A stretch of DNA of 64,000 bases from Photobacterium angustum. GTDB taxonomy: Bacteria; Pseudomonadota; Gammaproteobacteria; Enterobacterales; Vibrionaceae. Below are positions 45,918 through 55,551 of the stretch, one piece after another. Each line of letters starts with the position of its first letter. Position 1 is the first letter of the stretch. The stretch is taken from positions 269,272 to 333,271 of the forward strand of contig NZ_PYOM01000002.1 of the NCBI RefSeq assembly GCF_003026365.1, in the 5' to 3' direction. The notes below the pieces were generated by a model. That model was not told the origin of the DNA and made no database searches. It saw only the letters and a list, made by a program, of their open reading frames with translations. The position numbers and the translations under genes are program-made.

Positions 45918-47918
45918 TTATCGAGTGACAAATGTTGCCATTTGACTATTAAGTTCAGTAACTTGTTCTTTTACTTTAGAAGATGTTTCTGCTGCACTTT
46001 GACTATGGTTGGATACCTGATTTACAGAATCAGTAATATCAGCCATGAGAACGGTAATTGAATTTGTTGCATGTGATTGCTGCTCTGCGGCTGCGGCAAG
46101 CTCTTCCATTTGACCATTTAATTGGCCAATTTTTTTTGTGGTCGAGAGTAACCGCGACACTGCTTTTTCAATATGTTCAGCACCTTGATCGGCAAGAGTT
46201 TGACTACTATCAATTTCTTCAACCACAGCATGTGTAGAGTGTCGAATCGCATTAATAATATCGTTAATTTCTGTCGTCGATTGGGTTGTCCTTGTTGCTA
46301 ACATTCGAACCTCGTCTGCTACTACAGCAAAACCTCGGCCTTGCTCTCCAGCTCTTGCAGCTTCAATAGCAGCATTAAGTGCGAGTAAATTCGTCTGCTC
46401 AGCCAAGCCTTCAATCACTTCCGTCACCCGACCAATCGCTTCACTTTCTTTACTTAATCGCGTTACCTGAGTACTCGCCGTAGCAATATTGTTGTGCAAG
46501 GTTTCCATTGTAATTTTATTTTGCTCTAGTGCATCACGCCCTAACTCGATTTCTCCTTTAGAGTCTGACAACTTTTGTACCGATAACGTTACCTGCTCTA
46601 AAGTATTGGCTGTGGCAGAGGCGATTTCTTCCAATTGGCTTCCCATTTGTTCAATGCTCGCTTGTTGGTGCACCACGTTCGATGATGTGACATGTGCAGA
46701 AGTCAGCAAATCTTCCATGCTTACATCAACTTGTTGAACTTTATCCGTAACACCAGAAACAATTTCTGCCAGTGAAGCATTCATTCTATTTATTGATTCT
46801 GTTAAAACGGCCAGTTCATCATTACCAACAACCTTAAGAGGGGGTTGAGATACATCACCAAAAGCAATCGTCTTTGCTCTCTCAGACAGCAATGAAACTC
46901 GGCGACCAATCGTATTTCCCATATATTTTGAAATAGCGATAGCCGAACTAACAATTAGTACAATGGCAATACACATGGTCGTTAGCGCATTTTGAATCGA
47001 TTGATTAATTCCTTGCCCGCTTTGATCTGCCCGCTGTTGCTGTGCTTGAACTACCGTTTCTAAACTCTGCTCAAGGGCTACGGCTGAAGGTAATAGCTCA
47101 TTTGCCATAAGTTGATTCGATTTATTCCACTCAGGTGAGAGACGAAGGGCTATCACATTCTCTGCTAAAGGAAAGTAAAGTTGCTGCATCTCTTTAAAAA
47201 GCGACCATAACGATGCGTGCTCTTCCGTTAGTCGATCTAACTTTTTATCAATTTCAGCTACTGATTTTTTATGTGACTTAATTAAATCTCGATATTTATC
47301 TAAGTACTCTTGCTGCCCATACAACAAAAAATCGCGAAGTGAAGCCAATGCATTTGCTAGTGATACATAGCTGTCAGCATAAACCTTAAAAAGTCTTTTT
47401 CTCTCACCGCCAAACGGGTTACTGGATTCTTCATTAATCAAACTTTGGATCTGATCTAATGCGACCTCAGCAATGGGGGCCGCTTCATTAATGAAAAGGT
47501 TATGGGCAGGTAAATTTTCACGGCTATGACTTAAAACAAGCAATTGATTCAATGATGTCTTAACAGATTCCCATTGTTCTTGAATGGTGTTGAACTTCTG
47601 CGCTGAAATCAACGTTTGAAGCGTTGGCAAAGACTCATTAATAGAGGCAATCGTCTTGTGAACATCTTTATTCAATTGTTGGCTATGCTGATCATCTCCT
47701 CCCAATAACATATAAGCACGAATAGAAGATAGCGATGCTTGTACCGATTGCTGTATACCTCGGCTCGTATCGACAGTCGGTATATCAGAAGTCAGTAGAG
47801 AAGATGCATATTGTTCAACCGTCGAGATATTTCGATAGGTAAATACCGAAGAAACAATAAAAAGCAATGTCAATAAGGCAAAGCTCAGTTGTAACTTCCT
47901 TGATATCGTAAGTTTCAT
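45918..47918 (-). CDS. Methyl-accepting chemotaxis protein with helical sensor domain
   Basis: 666 residues. The first membrane helix is at about 10-28. A long all-helical periplasmic sensor (about 29-310) of the helical-bimodular type follows, then a second helix (about 312-332), a HAMP domain (SLLSERAKTIAFGDVSQ) and the cytoplasmic signalling rod. The hairpin tip that contacts CheA/CheW is EQTNLLALNAAIEAARAGEQ followed by GRGFAVVADEVR, essentially invariant. There is no CheR-tethering pentapeptide at the C-terminus (ends MATFVTR). It is monocistronic. The ligand is unknown. Confidence 0.95.
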   Translation of the reverse strand: MKLTISRKLQLSFALLTLLFIVSSVFTYRNISTVEQYASSLLTSDIPTVDTSRGIQQSVQASLSSIRAYMLLGGDDQHSQQLNKDVHKTIASINESLPTLQTLISAQKFNTIQEQWESVKTSLNQLLVLSHSRENLPAHNLFINEAAPIAEVALDQIQSLINEESSNPFGGERKRLFKVYADSYVSLANALASLRDFLLYGQQEYLDKYRDLIKSHKKSVAEIDKKLDRLTEEHASLWSLFKEMQQLYFPLAENVIALRLSPEWNKSNQLMANELLPSAVALEQSLETVVQAQQQRADQSGQGINQSIQNALTTMCIAIVLIVSSAIAISKYMGNTIGRRVSLLSERAKTIAFGDVSQPPLKVVGNDELAVLTESINRMNASLAEIVSGVTDKVQQVDVSMEDLLTSAHVTSSNVVHQQASIEQMGSQLEEIASATANTLEQVTLSVQKLSDSKGEIELGRDALEQNKITMETLHNNIATASTQVTRLSKESEAIGRVTEVIEGLAEQTNLLALNAAIEAARAGEQGRGFAVVADEVRMLATRTTQSTTEINDIINAIRHSTHAVVEEIDSSQTLADQGAEHIEKAVSRLLSTTKKIGQLNGQMEELAAAAEQQSHATNSITVLMADITDSVNQVSNHSQSAAETSSKVKEQVTELNSQMATFVTR

Positions 47919-48190
47919 CCATAAACTCCTGATAAAAATATTAATAAAATATAGCTAAATTTTACAAATTATTAAACAAAACAGTAAAAAGAATTAACAT
48001 TTATCCGAATTTAGAGATCTACTGCAAATTGCTTTTTTATAGAACGAGTTAGATAAAAACAAAGCGCCATAATTTTGACGATCTCATACCATGCAGAGAC
48101 TAAAGAAAACAATCAAACGTGAGAAGAGATAAAGACGTGCTTTAGAGTATTACGATAAATAAATAAATAGAGAGCAGAGTAACTTATTCA
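47919..48190. other. Intergenic region upstream of the chemoreceptor gene
   Basis: About 270 bp of AT-rich DNA. It should hold the chemoreceptor promoter (leftward). No ORF or clear operator is visible. Confidence 0.3.
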
Positions 48191-48234
48191 ACATCGGCCA
48201 TATTTTACTAGAATGAAAATGGTATGGCCGATGT
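48191..48234 (-). terminator. Long hairpin downstream of yejK
   Basis: A 12-bp perfect stem, ACATCGGCCATA / TATGGCCGATGT (48191-48202 with 48223-48234), extended by TTTT/AAAA after a bulge, 13 bp after the yejK stop. The tail on the minus strand is not a clean T run, so it may be a processing or 3'-stability structure as much as a terminator. Confidence 0.6.
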
Positions 48235-48246
48235 CACTTATAATGA

Positions 48247-49260
48247 TTAATTATCCGAATTTAAACGACGTAAAAGTTGATCTTTTAAATTCGGCGGCGT
48301 GCCTTTAATGGTTAACGTATCTGTTTCTGCATCATAGAAAATACGCTCACCCAGCAACATACTGTCGAAATTAAGCGTCATACCACCGCCAGAGCCCACA
48401 AATTTCGTAAGTTTACGCATTGCAGTACGATCGGCAGGAAAGCTTTCTTCTAACTCATAACCTTGCTTTGACGTGAATTCATAGAAGTTAGTACCGTCGT
48501 CAGAAGTCGGTAACTCACCCGCAAGCTCTTTCACCGCGACTTCATCACCCGCTTGTAGTTGGCCATTACAGTAATCATAAACCTGCTTACGATATTGCTG
48601 TTTTTCTTCTTTATCTAAACGTGAATCAGCACAGAAATCTTCCACAGCTTGCATCAGCACTTGGTTTTGTTCTTTAACATCTAAGCCAACATCTGCTTGC
48701 ATAAAGTCTAAGAAAAAGTCTGCAATTTTACGTCCCACACGCCCTTTCGCGAACGTTAAGTAACGCTTAGATTCAGGATCGGTTTCCCATGAAGACAAAT
48801 CAATTCGCGCAACAATATCCATTTTGGCGATATCAAGGTAGTCAGTCGCGCTAATACTTAATTGCTCAGTCACCTTCATACTGTGACAGGTCGGTAACAT
48901 GCCAATAAACAGGTAATCTGTTGCTAATGACTGGTATTCCGCCATCACAACCGTGCCCGCTTCAGCAAAAGGATACTTAGCCAACTCAGTTTGTAAACGC
49001 TTAACAGCCATATCTGAAAACGTTAAGAAATCTAATTCGCCTTGACGGAATTGCTTCAGCCAATGAGAAAACTCACTGTCTTGAGCAAAAAGTGCAAACC
49101 CTTTTGCCCCTTTACTGCTGTAAATGCGATGGAGTTCAGCCACGAGATCTTCAGTCGATGCATCGTTCTCAAGAGTCTGATTTCTTAAATGTATTTCTAG
49201 TTCATCTTGGTCGTTTTTTGTCAATTGATGAAGAATGACATTAGAAAGTGTTAGGCTCAT
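48247..49260 (-). CDS. yejK: Nucleoid-associated protein YejK (NdpA)
   Basis: 337 residues, the usual length of the NdpA family. Recognisable segments are MSLTLSNVILHQL at the start, GFALFAQDSEFSHWLKQF, YLTFAKGRVGRKIADFFLDF and the C-terminal TIKGTPPNLKDQLLRRL. It binds the nucleoid and influences topoisomerase activity in E. coli. It is divergent from yejL-yejM with a 75-bp shared promoter region, an arrangement conserved in enterobacteria and vibrios. Confidence 0.95.
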   Translation of the reverse strand: MSLTLSNVILHQLTKNDQDELEIHLRNQTLENDASTEDLVAELHRIYSSKGAKGFALFAQDSEFSHWLKQFRQGELDFLTFSDMAVKRLQTELAKYPFAEAGTVVMAEYQSLATDYLFIGMLPTCHSMKVTEQLSISATDYLDIAKMDIVARIDLSSWETDPESKRYLTFAKGRVGRKIADFFLDFMQADVGLDVKEQNQVLMQAVEDFCADSRLDKEEKQQYRKQVYDYCNGQLQAGDEVAVKELAGELPTSDDGTNFYEFTSKQGYELEESFPADRTAMRKLTKFVGSGGGMTLNFDSMLLGERIFYDAETDTLTIKGTPPNLKDQLLRRLNSDN

Positions 49261-49335
49261 AATGAAAAGGTTTTCAAGAAAAGTGAACTCTAGGTTATCA
49301 TAAGTCGCTTATGTAAACATTAAACAAGATTTCTT

Positions 49336-49554
49336 ATGCCAATTACTTCAAAATACAGCACTAAACAAGTTGAACAAATCATTGATGACATGTTCGATGT
49401 ACTTGAAAAACATAAAACATCACCAGAATTAGCACTGATGGTTGTTGGTGATATTGCAACCAATATTATTAACGCGAATGTGCCGGCTGCTCAACGCGCA
49501 GTGATTGCAGAAAAATTTGCTAAAGCTCTGCAGACCTCAATTAAAAAAGACTAA
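49336..49554 (+). CDS. yejL: UPF0352 family protein YejL
   Basis: A 72-residue helical protein (KYSTKQVEQIIDDMFDVLEK, then HKTSPELALMVVGDIATNII). The whole length fits the YejL/UPF0352 family, which forms small all-alpha dimers of unknown function. It lies 51 bp upstream of yejM on the same strand, and the pair is probably co-transcribed. Confidence 0.93.
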   Translation: MPITSKYSTKQVEQIIDDMFDVLEKHKTSPELALMVVGDIATNIINANVPAAQRAVIAEKFAKALQTSIKKD

Positions 49555-49605
49555 GTTTAATAGTCATATTAAACTTGCATTGAAGACTGAGAAGAATTGA
49601 CATTT

Positions 49606-51489
49606 ATGGTCGCCAGCGGAAATACCTACAAAGAGAAAGTCTCACAGCTGATTAGCTGGGGGCATTGGTTCAGTTTCTTTAATATCATCGCCTCCATGCT
49701 ATTGGGTACGCGATATATTACACATTCAGACTGGCCAGCAACGCTGATCGGGCAACTTTACCTTTTATTGAGTTGGGTTGGCCATTTCGGCTTTCTTGTT
49801 TTTGGCATCTATATTCTGATCATATTTCCAGCCAGCTTTTTGATACCTTCACAACGTTTAATGCGTTTATTTGGGGTATTAGTCAGCACCGTTGGTTTAA
49901 CTGCCCTATTACTTGATACCTATGCTTATCAAACAGTAGATTTACATTTAAGCCCATTAGTATGGGATTTATTGTTAAGTGGCGATAAGACAGAATTAAA
50001 TGCTAGCTGGCAATATCTATTTGTCGTTGTTCCAGTCATCTTCCTCTTTGAGCTCATGTGCTCAGAGTGGGTATGGCGCAAACTTAGAAAGCTAACCCGT
50101 AAACATGTTGGCGGTCCTATCGCACTTGTTTTTGGGGTTTGCTTTCTAGGTAGCCATCTAATTTACATCTGGGCAGATGCAAATTTATACCGTCCTGTAA
50201 CCATGCAGCGTTCTAATTTTCCTTTCTCTTATCCTATGACGGCTAAAACCTTCATGGAAAAGCATGGTTTACTTGATCGACAGGAATACACTAAGCGCCG
50301 TGCAGAGCAAGGCATACAAAACAGTGAATTTGTTCGCTATCCGATCAGCAAGTTAAGTTTTAATGATCAAGGCACAGACCAAAACCTGATGATCATTATG
50401 GTTGATAGTCTACGCAGTGATATGTTGACATCAACGGTTATGCCTAATTTAACAGCATTTGCTCAAAACAACCTGAATTTCACCAATAACTACAGTTCAA
50501 GTAATAGCGATTCGACTGGCGTATTTGGTCTGTTATATGGCTTACCAAGTGGCTATATCAATAGTATTCACGCAGAGAAAAAATCTCCCGTATTACTCAA
50601 TACTCTTCAAGAGCGTGATTATAATTTTGGCTTATTCAGTGGCGAGAACTTTGACCTACCAATTTATCGTGAAGCAATTTTTGCCAATACTAAATTGGCA
50701 GTAACAGATTCACGACACGCTCGCGATATTGAAAGCGATTCTCATGCAATAAAAGATTGGGATCATTGGTTAAGTAAACAAAAATCAAATAAACCATGGT
50801 TTAGCTTCCTTGAACTGACCTCTGTTCAGCAGTTTAAAGAAGGTGAACATTATAAACCTCGCTTTACTCCTTCATTAGGCAGTAATGCCATTAATGAAAA
50901 AGGAGTTGATTCCACATTGCTGCTTAAAAACAGTTACCGTAATGCTGCGTATCATATTGATGAAATGCTCGGACGAGTGTTTGCTCAATTAGAAGCAAAA
51001 GGTGATATGGCAAATACCATTGTGGTGATTGCCTCAAACCACGGCACTGAATTTAATGAGACAGGTAACAACACTTGGGGAGCTGGCAGTAACTACAGCC
51101 AATACCAAATAAAAGTGCCGCTGATCATTCACTGGCCCGATCATTCTGCGCAAGAAGTGACACGCTTAACAAGTAATTTAGATCTAGTGCCAACACTAAT
51201 GGAATCATTACTTAATGTGGCTTCCGCGAACACAAATTACAGTTCAGGTGTGAGTTTGTTTAATAACAATAATAATCGTCGTTGGTTATTAGCTGGAGAT
51301 GATTCTGATATTGCTGTTGTTGAAAATAAACAAACAACCGTGGTTGATAAATATGGTAACTACAATGTCTACGATAAAAATTACCAATTAGAAGATGAAG
51401 GCAAGCCAAAGCTTTCAACATTAATGCAGGTCATGAATGAATTAAAACGTTTCTATGAACCGAGACATAATCAAGATAATGACAAGTAA
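49606..51489 (+). CDS. yejM: Inner-membrane LPS-homeostasis protein YejM (PbgA/LapC)
   Basis: 627 residues. Five N-terminal helices (about 20-195) are followed by a linker and a periplasmic sulfatase-like domain (LMIIMVDSLRSDML, then NFTNNYSSSNSDSTGVFGLL; later VVIASNHGTEFNE). In E. coli YejM senses periplasmic lipid A and, through LapB/FtsH, controls LpxC stability and so LPS synthesis. The start is the ATG three codons after a TTG. It is probably essential. It follows yejL in the usual operon. Confidence 0.93.
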   Translation: MVASGNTYKEKVSQLISWGHWFSFFNIIASMLLGTRYITHSDWPATLIGQLYLLLSWVGHFGFLVFGIYILIIFPASFLIPSQRLMRLFGVLVSTVGLTALLLDTYAYQTVDLHLSPLVWDLLLSGDKTELNASWQYLFVVVPVIFLFELMCSEWVWRKLRKLTRKHVGGPIALVFGVCFLGSHLIYIWADANLYRPVTMQRSNFPFSYPMTAKTFMEKHGLLDRQEYTKRRAEQGIQNSEFVRYPISKLSFNDQGTDQNLMIIMVDSLRSDMLTSTVMPNLTAFAQNNLNFTNNYSSSNSDSTGVFGLLYGLPSGYINSIHAEKKSPVLLNTLQERDYNFGLFSGENFDLPIYREAIFANTKLAVTDSRHARDIESDSHAIKDWDHWLSKQKSNKPWFSFLELTSVQQFKEGEHYKPRFTPSLGSNAINEKGVDSTLLLKNSYRNAAYHIDEMLGRVFAQLEAKGDMANTIVVIASNHGTEFNETGNNTWGAGSNYSQYQIKVPLIIHWPDHSAQEVTRLTSNLDLVPTLMESLLNVASANTNYSSGVSLFNNNNNRRWLLAGDDSDIAVVENKQTTVVDKYGNYNVYDKNYQLEDEGKPKLSTLMQVMNELKRFYEPRHNQDNDK

Positions 51490-51511
51490 TTATTTATCGT
51501 AAACTACAAAT

Positions 51512-51542
51512 AAAAAGCAGCGCTAATTAATCGCTGCTTTTT
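51512..51542. terminator. Bidirectional terminator after yejM
   Basis: AAAAAGCAGCG / CGCTGCTTTTT, an 11-bp perfect stem with a 9-nt loop, between yejM and the convergent lipoprotein gene. Confidence 0.92.
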
Positions 51543-51547
51543 ATTTA

Positions 51548-51823
51548 TCAGTGGTAATCATCTCTTGCATCGTGATAACAATGCTCAAATCCATCTTGCC
51601 AACCATGAGAATACTTACCCTGCTTTGCCATTCGTTCAGGATCACGTCTAAACCCCTTCTTATACATCATTTCATCAAGCTTTCTGCTATGACACCCATC
51701 TTGATAACCATCAAGATAAGGGCGTGTAAAACCTAACTCAGACAGCTGTTGATGACGACTTGTCGTGCATCCCATTAATAAAAAATATAAGCACAAACAA
51801 AAAAAAATCTGACGATATATCAT
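51548..51823 (-). CDS. Small lipoprotein (91 aa)
   Basis: 91 residues. A lipoprotein signal (MIYRQIFFCLCLYFLLMGC) has the lipobox LMGC, with the lipidated cysteine at position 19. The mature part (TTSRHQQLSELGFTRPYLDG) holds repeated G-[YW]-x-D-G motifs: PYLDGYQDGCHSRK and SHGWQDGFEHCY, the latter near the C-terminus, with two cysteines able to form a disulfide. The G-Y/W-x-D-G pattern is common in small outer-membrane lipoproteins of vibrios. GGAG lies 9 nt before this ATG. Function unknown. Confidence 0.8.
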   Translation of the reverse strand: MIYRQIFFCLCLYFLLMGCTTSRHQQLSELGFTRPYLDGYQDGCHSRKLDEMMYKKGFRRDPERMAKQGKYSHGWQDGFEHCYHDARDDYH

Positions 51824-52271
51824 AGTTAGTACTCCTCTCACTTTCTTTTACCCAGAAAATCATTACTGATTGAAATATGAGCATTCCCTTAAGGATAGAA
51901 AAATAAGCATCATTAAAATGTCTAAATAAAAAGACAATAAATGTATCGCTTTTATCGTTTTTTGTTCTTACTTTGAAAAATAATATATTTTTGTAGGATT
52001 TATCGCGCCTATTCATTAATAAATAGTTTGGATAAAAACAATGAAATTTATATTAAAATAAAATTTTATTTAATTGTAATATTTTTTGAATAATGACTTG
52101 CATTGATATTTTGTATCAAAAAATACAAAACAGCAGAGAAAGCAACACTCAAAATACCTTAAGTGAACTTTCGTAATATTTTTTATTGATACTTAAGCTA
52201 TTCTTAATTAACTGTAAAAATAATTATAAACTACGCATCAATAGCGCAATTTAATAGTTAATTATTATACT
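51824..52271. other. AT-rich gap with copy A of a 72-nt repeat
   Basis: 450 bp with no gene. It contains the lipoprotein promoter and, at 51958-52029, copy A of a diverged direct repeat whose partner lies at 53739-53810. The remainder is very AT-rich. Confidence 0.45.
51958..52029 (+). repeat. Diverged 72-nt direct repeat, copy A
   Basis: Aligns without gaps to 53739-53810 at 54 of 72 positions by my count. The best-kept block is TATCGCGCCTATT (52001-52013). Similarity continues weakly into the AT-rich sequence that follows. Confidence 0.6.
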
Positions 52272-53069
52272 TTATAAATTATTTAAGCTCGATTGCTGTT
52301 TTGCATATTGCTTTGGAGGTATTCCCATTTTATTTTTAAAAAATGTAATAAAAGCACTAACTGATTCATAACCTAAATCATCTGATATTCGTTGTACAGG
52401 CACTCCATCCGAGAGCTTTTTAAAAGCTAGAATTAGATGTAACTGTGCACGCCAACGAGCAAAAGACATTCCAAGTTCTTGATTTACGAGTCGACTAAGT
52501 GTCCTTTCACTCATCGCAAATCTTATAGCCCATTGACCAACTGTATTTCTATTTGAAGGATCATCTAACAGAGATTCTGCAATCTTATGTAGTCTAGGTT
52601 CCTTAGGTATTGGGAAATCAAACTGTTCAGTAGGCATTAAAACCATTTGATCGATTAGTACATCAATTATACGACCTGTTTCCTTTATTTTCGAATGTTG
52701 ATGATCAAGGTGACATAAATAAGTGATTAACTCTCGTAATAAAGGAGAAATTGACAACATCACTGGTTGTTGAGGTAAGCCTTCAATACAAGGATCAATA
52801 AATAGATTACACACCTTCGCACCTGGCGATATACGAATATTATGAGGTGTCTCTGTTGGTACCCATACCGCAGTATTTGATGTCATCATCCAAACTCTAT
52901 CAGATACGTTACATGTAACATATCCACTCAATGGCAAAACAAGTTGACACTTCTTGTGGCTATGTATTGGTGTTTCACTTTTTTTTTCTATGCCACTTAA
53001 GATATAACCTATTGCTTTTTGTGAATATGAATCTGAATCAAAATTTGGATCAAAAGACTGATATTGCAT
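52272..53069 (-). CDS. AraC-family transcriptional regulator (cupin N-terminus)
   Basis: 265 residues. The N-terminal half is a cupin-like sensor (SETPIHSHKKCQLVLPLSGY, then VWVPTETPHNIRISPGA); its histidines could bind a metal. The C-terminal half is an AraC double helix-turn-helix (AIRFAMSERTLSRLVNQELG and RISDDLGYESVSAFITFFKN, ending GIPPKQYAKQ). The architecture resembles NimR-like regulators of efflux genes. No obvious target gene is adjacent: it is flanked by two large AT-rich gaps. Its third-position composition is more AT-rich than that of the surrounding yej and topB genes, hinting at acquisition. Confidence 0.9.
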   Translation of the reverse strand: MQYQSFDPNFDSDSYSQKAIGYILSGIEKKSETPIHSHKKCQLVLPLSGYVTCNVSDRVWMMTSNTAVWVPTETPHNIRISPGAKVCNLFIDPCIEGLPQQPVMLSISPLLRELITYLCHLDHQHSKIKETGRIIDVLIDQMVLMPTEQFDFPIPKEPRLHKIAESLLDDPSNRNTVGQWAIRFAMSERTLSRLVNQELGMSFARWRAQLHLILAFKKLSDGVPVQRISDDLGYESVSAFITFFKNKMGIPPKQYAKQQSSLNNL

Positions 53070-53738
53070 AATTACTCTCTAAAATATTTGTGTGATGAAT
53101 ATATATCTCAAAAAGTAACAGTGCAATAGCACATTTAGCTATTTGACAAACTTGATTTTCTGCCGAATTTCACGTTCAGGAAACATTTTTGCTATTTTGC
53201 AAGCCATCCTTACATCAAGGAGAATTTTTTTCTCTAAATCATGTATTTTTAGCTAGAAGAGTTTGATAAAGCTTAAGAACAATGACATAAAAAAATTATA
53301 GATAAAATAAATTTATTTGTATTATTTTTAAGAATCCCCCCTCTTTTTAATCATGTGACTTAAAAATATTGATATCTAAATTAATCTTTTCAATATTGTA
53401 TAAATTGCTAATTCTATATCTTAATAATCTTGTATTTTAGATACATAATTAAACAAGTTTTCGACTTTATATAATTACATTATTATCGATTAAAGTTAGT
53501 GATTGTAAGCTAAAAAATGAAAGAATTTGATTACAGCTAATTTGTAGTTCAACCCCAGAAACACATACAGAAAAAAGTAAAAAACAACGAAATATTATTA
53601 CCAATACTCGCTAAATAATCTTTCCCTCAGCAACAATATTATTATTAATTGGAATCCTGATTTCCTAATAGGCATAATTAAGAAAATCTCATTTAATTGC
53701 CTAAGAAAAACTACACCTCAAGTATTACTTTGCTCGCA
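53070..53738. other. AT-rich gap upstream of the AraC regulator
   Basis: About 670 bp, very AT-rich, with many stop codons in all frames. It should contain the promoter of the AraC gene at its left end. I see no ORF, RNA gene or clear operator. Confidence 0.4.
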
Positions 53739-53810
53739 CTTTTTGCTCTTAATTTGAATAACAGCACAATTTTGTGGGTTATATCGCGCCTATTTATCAG
53801 TGAACAGTTA
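53739..53810 (+). repeat. Diverged 72-nt direct repeat, copy B
   Basis: Partner of copy A at 51958-52029 in the same orientation, ending 62 bp before the GGDEF gene. TATCGCGCCTATT is at 53782-53794. Being directly upstream of a gene, this copy may carry its promoter. Confidence 0.6.
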
Positions 53811-53872
53811 AAATATAAACAGTTAAAAATAATATTAAAAATGAATTAAGCTCAATTGGAATTTGTCCTTTA

Positions 53873-55492
53873 ATGAAGAAGCACGTTGATCTTTTTTATC
53901 AAAACATTACAAAGCAATGGGGAAATGCGCATAGCTTACGTACCATATGTGAACTGACTTGCCGTAATCTTATGGAGTGTTTTGACGTTCATCATTGCCA
54001 GCTGATTGTTGCTTATAAAGGACATTGGCAGTCTCTAGTACAACTGAATGAAGCCGGTATCCAGTATAGCTTTCCACCTGTTGTGATTTCAGAAGAAACA
54101 CATACCGATATTTACCAATCACTTATAGGGCAAAACAGCACACAACCCTTCACTACCTCTAATGGTGATTTTCATCGTGCATGGCTGCCATTACTCCGTC
54201 GTGAGCAACGCATCGGCTGGCTAATTATAGATTTTCCTCATGTAGCAAAAGTAGATATTGAGGCATTCCGTCAATTGTGTACGCTACTCGCCACTGAAAT
54301 TGATGCTGACCTTTTATCGCAAACAATCAAAACAGAAAATAGCTCTCGCCGACACGCCGAGCAAGAATTAAGAAACAGCCAATACGAACAAGATCTACTA
54401 CTTGAACAACTTAAAGCGATGCATAGTATTTCATTCATGTTATGGCGAACAAAGTCAATCAAAGAAATGCTCTTTATTGCCGTTGATGAAGGAAAAAAAC
54501 AACTCGAAATCGATCGTATGGCAGTCTTTCTATTTGATAAGGAATACCGCATGCATGGTACCTATGGTACAGACATTGCGGGTAATACTATTGATGAATA
54601 TTATTTTGAGTCAGTGATCCCTGAACAATGGTACGCCGCACGAACACTTGAAGAAAAAGAATACCTCGCCGTTCAAGAAAACACCCCGCTTTATCACGAT
54701 TTAAAGCAGGTTGGCTTTGGCTGGAGTGCCTATATTGCCTTATGGGATGAAGATACCCCAATTGGTTGGATTGCTTGCGATAATCTCTTAACAGGTCGTC
54801 CTTTCCGTACTTATCATCACCAGTTATTAAAACAATACGGGTTTATTATTTCGCAGCATCTTGTTCGCCATCAGGCTGAAGATCGTCTCAAACGGCTCAA
54901 TAGAGATCTCGAAAAGCGCGTACTTACCCGTACTGAAGAGCTTAATAACGTTAATAAGATGCTGGAAAAAATTTCTCGTCTTGATCCATTAACCAATATA
55001 GCTAATCGTCGCGTATTTGATGAGTCAATTGCTGATGAATGGCGTCGAGCTGAAAGGCATCAGTTGCCCATTTCTTTATTGATCATGGACATTGACCACT
55101 TCAAACAATATAACGATTATTTAGGTCATGACGCCGGTGACGTCTGCTTAAAGACAATAGCTCACGGGCTGGCTGATATTGAAAAACGTGCAGGCGCGTT
55201 ATTTGCTCGTTTCGGTGGGGAGGAGTTTGTCTTATTACTGCCAGGTCAAGACAGTAAAGCCGCTGTTTTTTCAGCGAAAAAAATCTTAGCTACGATGAAT
55301 GAAATGGCGTTGCCTTTCCCCCAGAATGAAGAGTCAGAGACGAAAACAGACTCAATAGTCACCCTCAGTATTGGTGTGAGCTCTATGGTACCGACTCAAG
55401 GCAGTAATTATAAAATGTTATTTAATACCGCAGATAAAGCCTTGTACCGCGCAAAAGGTGAAGGGAGAAACTGTTACAGACTCTTACTCTAG
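53873..55492 (+). CDS. GAF-GGDEF diguanylate cyclase
   Basis: 539 residues with no membrane segment. Two GAF-like sensor domains (about 15-155 and 190-340) are joined by a helical, charged linker (RRHAEQELRNSQYEQDLLLE). A coiled coil (about 350-380) leads to the GGDEF domain. The catalytic loop is ARFGGEEF (GGEEF at 448-452), and metal- and substrate-binding DPLTNIANRRVFD and MDIDHFKQYND are intact, so it should make c-di-GMP. The inhibitory I-site R-x-x-D is not kept: the corresponding stretch reads RAGA. The ribosome site is weak. It is monocistronic. Confidence 0.92.
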   Translation: MKKHVDLFYQNITKQWGNAHSLRTICELTCRNLMECFDVHHCQLIVAYKGHWQSLVQLNEAGIQYSFPPVVISEETHTDIYQSLIGQNSTQPFTTSNGDFHRAWLPLLRREQRIGWLIIDFPHVAKVDIEAFRQLCTLLATEIDADLLSQTIKTENSSRRHAEQELRNSQYEQDLLLEQLKAMHSISFMLWRTKSIKEMLFIAVDEGKKQLEIDRMAVFLFDKEYRMHGTYGTDIAGNTIDEYYFESVIPEQWYAARTLEEKEYLAVQENTPLYHDLKQVGFGWSAYIALWDEDTPIGWIACDNLLTGRPFRTYHHQLLKQYGFIISQHLVRHQAEDRLKRLNRDLEKRVLTRTEELNNVNKMLEKISRLDPLTNIANRRVFDESIADEWRRAERHQLPISLLIMDIDHFKQYNDYLGHDAGDVCLKTIAHGLADIEKRAGALFARFGGEEFVLLLPGQDSKAAVFSAKKILATMNEMALPFPQNEESETKTDSIVTLSIGVSSMVPTQGSNYKMLFNTADKALYRAKGEGRNCYRLLL

Positions 55493-55499
55493 CTTTAAT

Positions 55500-55537
55500 A
55501 CAAAGTGGTTACTCACTCAATAACGTAACCACTTTGT
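55500..55537. terminator. Hairpin between the GGDEF gene and topB
   Basis: A 13-bp perfect stem, ACAAAGTGGTTAC / GTAACCACTTTGT, with a 12-nt loop between convergent genes. The tails are not T-rich. Confidence 0.65.
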
Positions 55538-55551
55538 ACTCTTCATATCTT

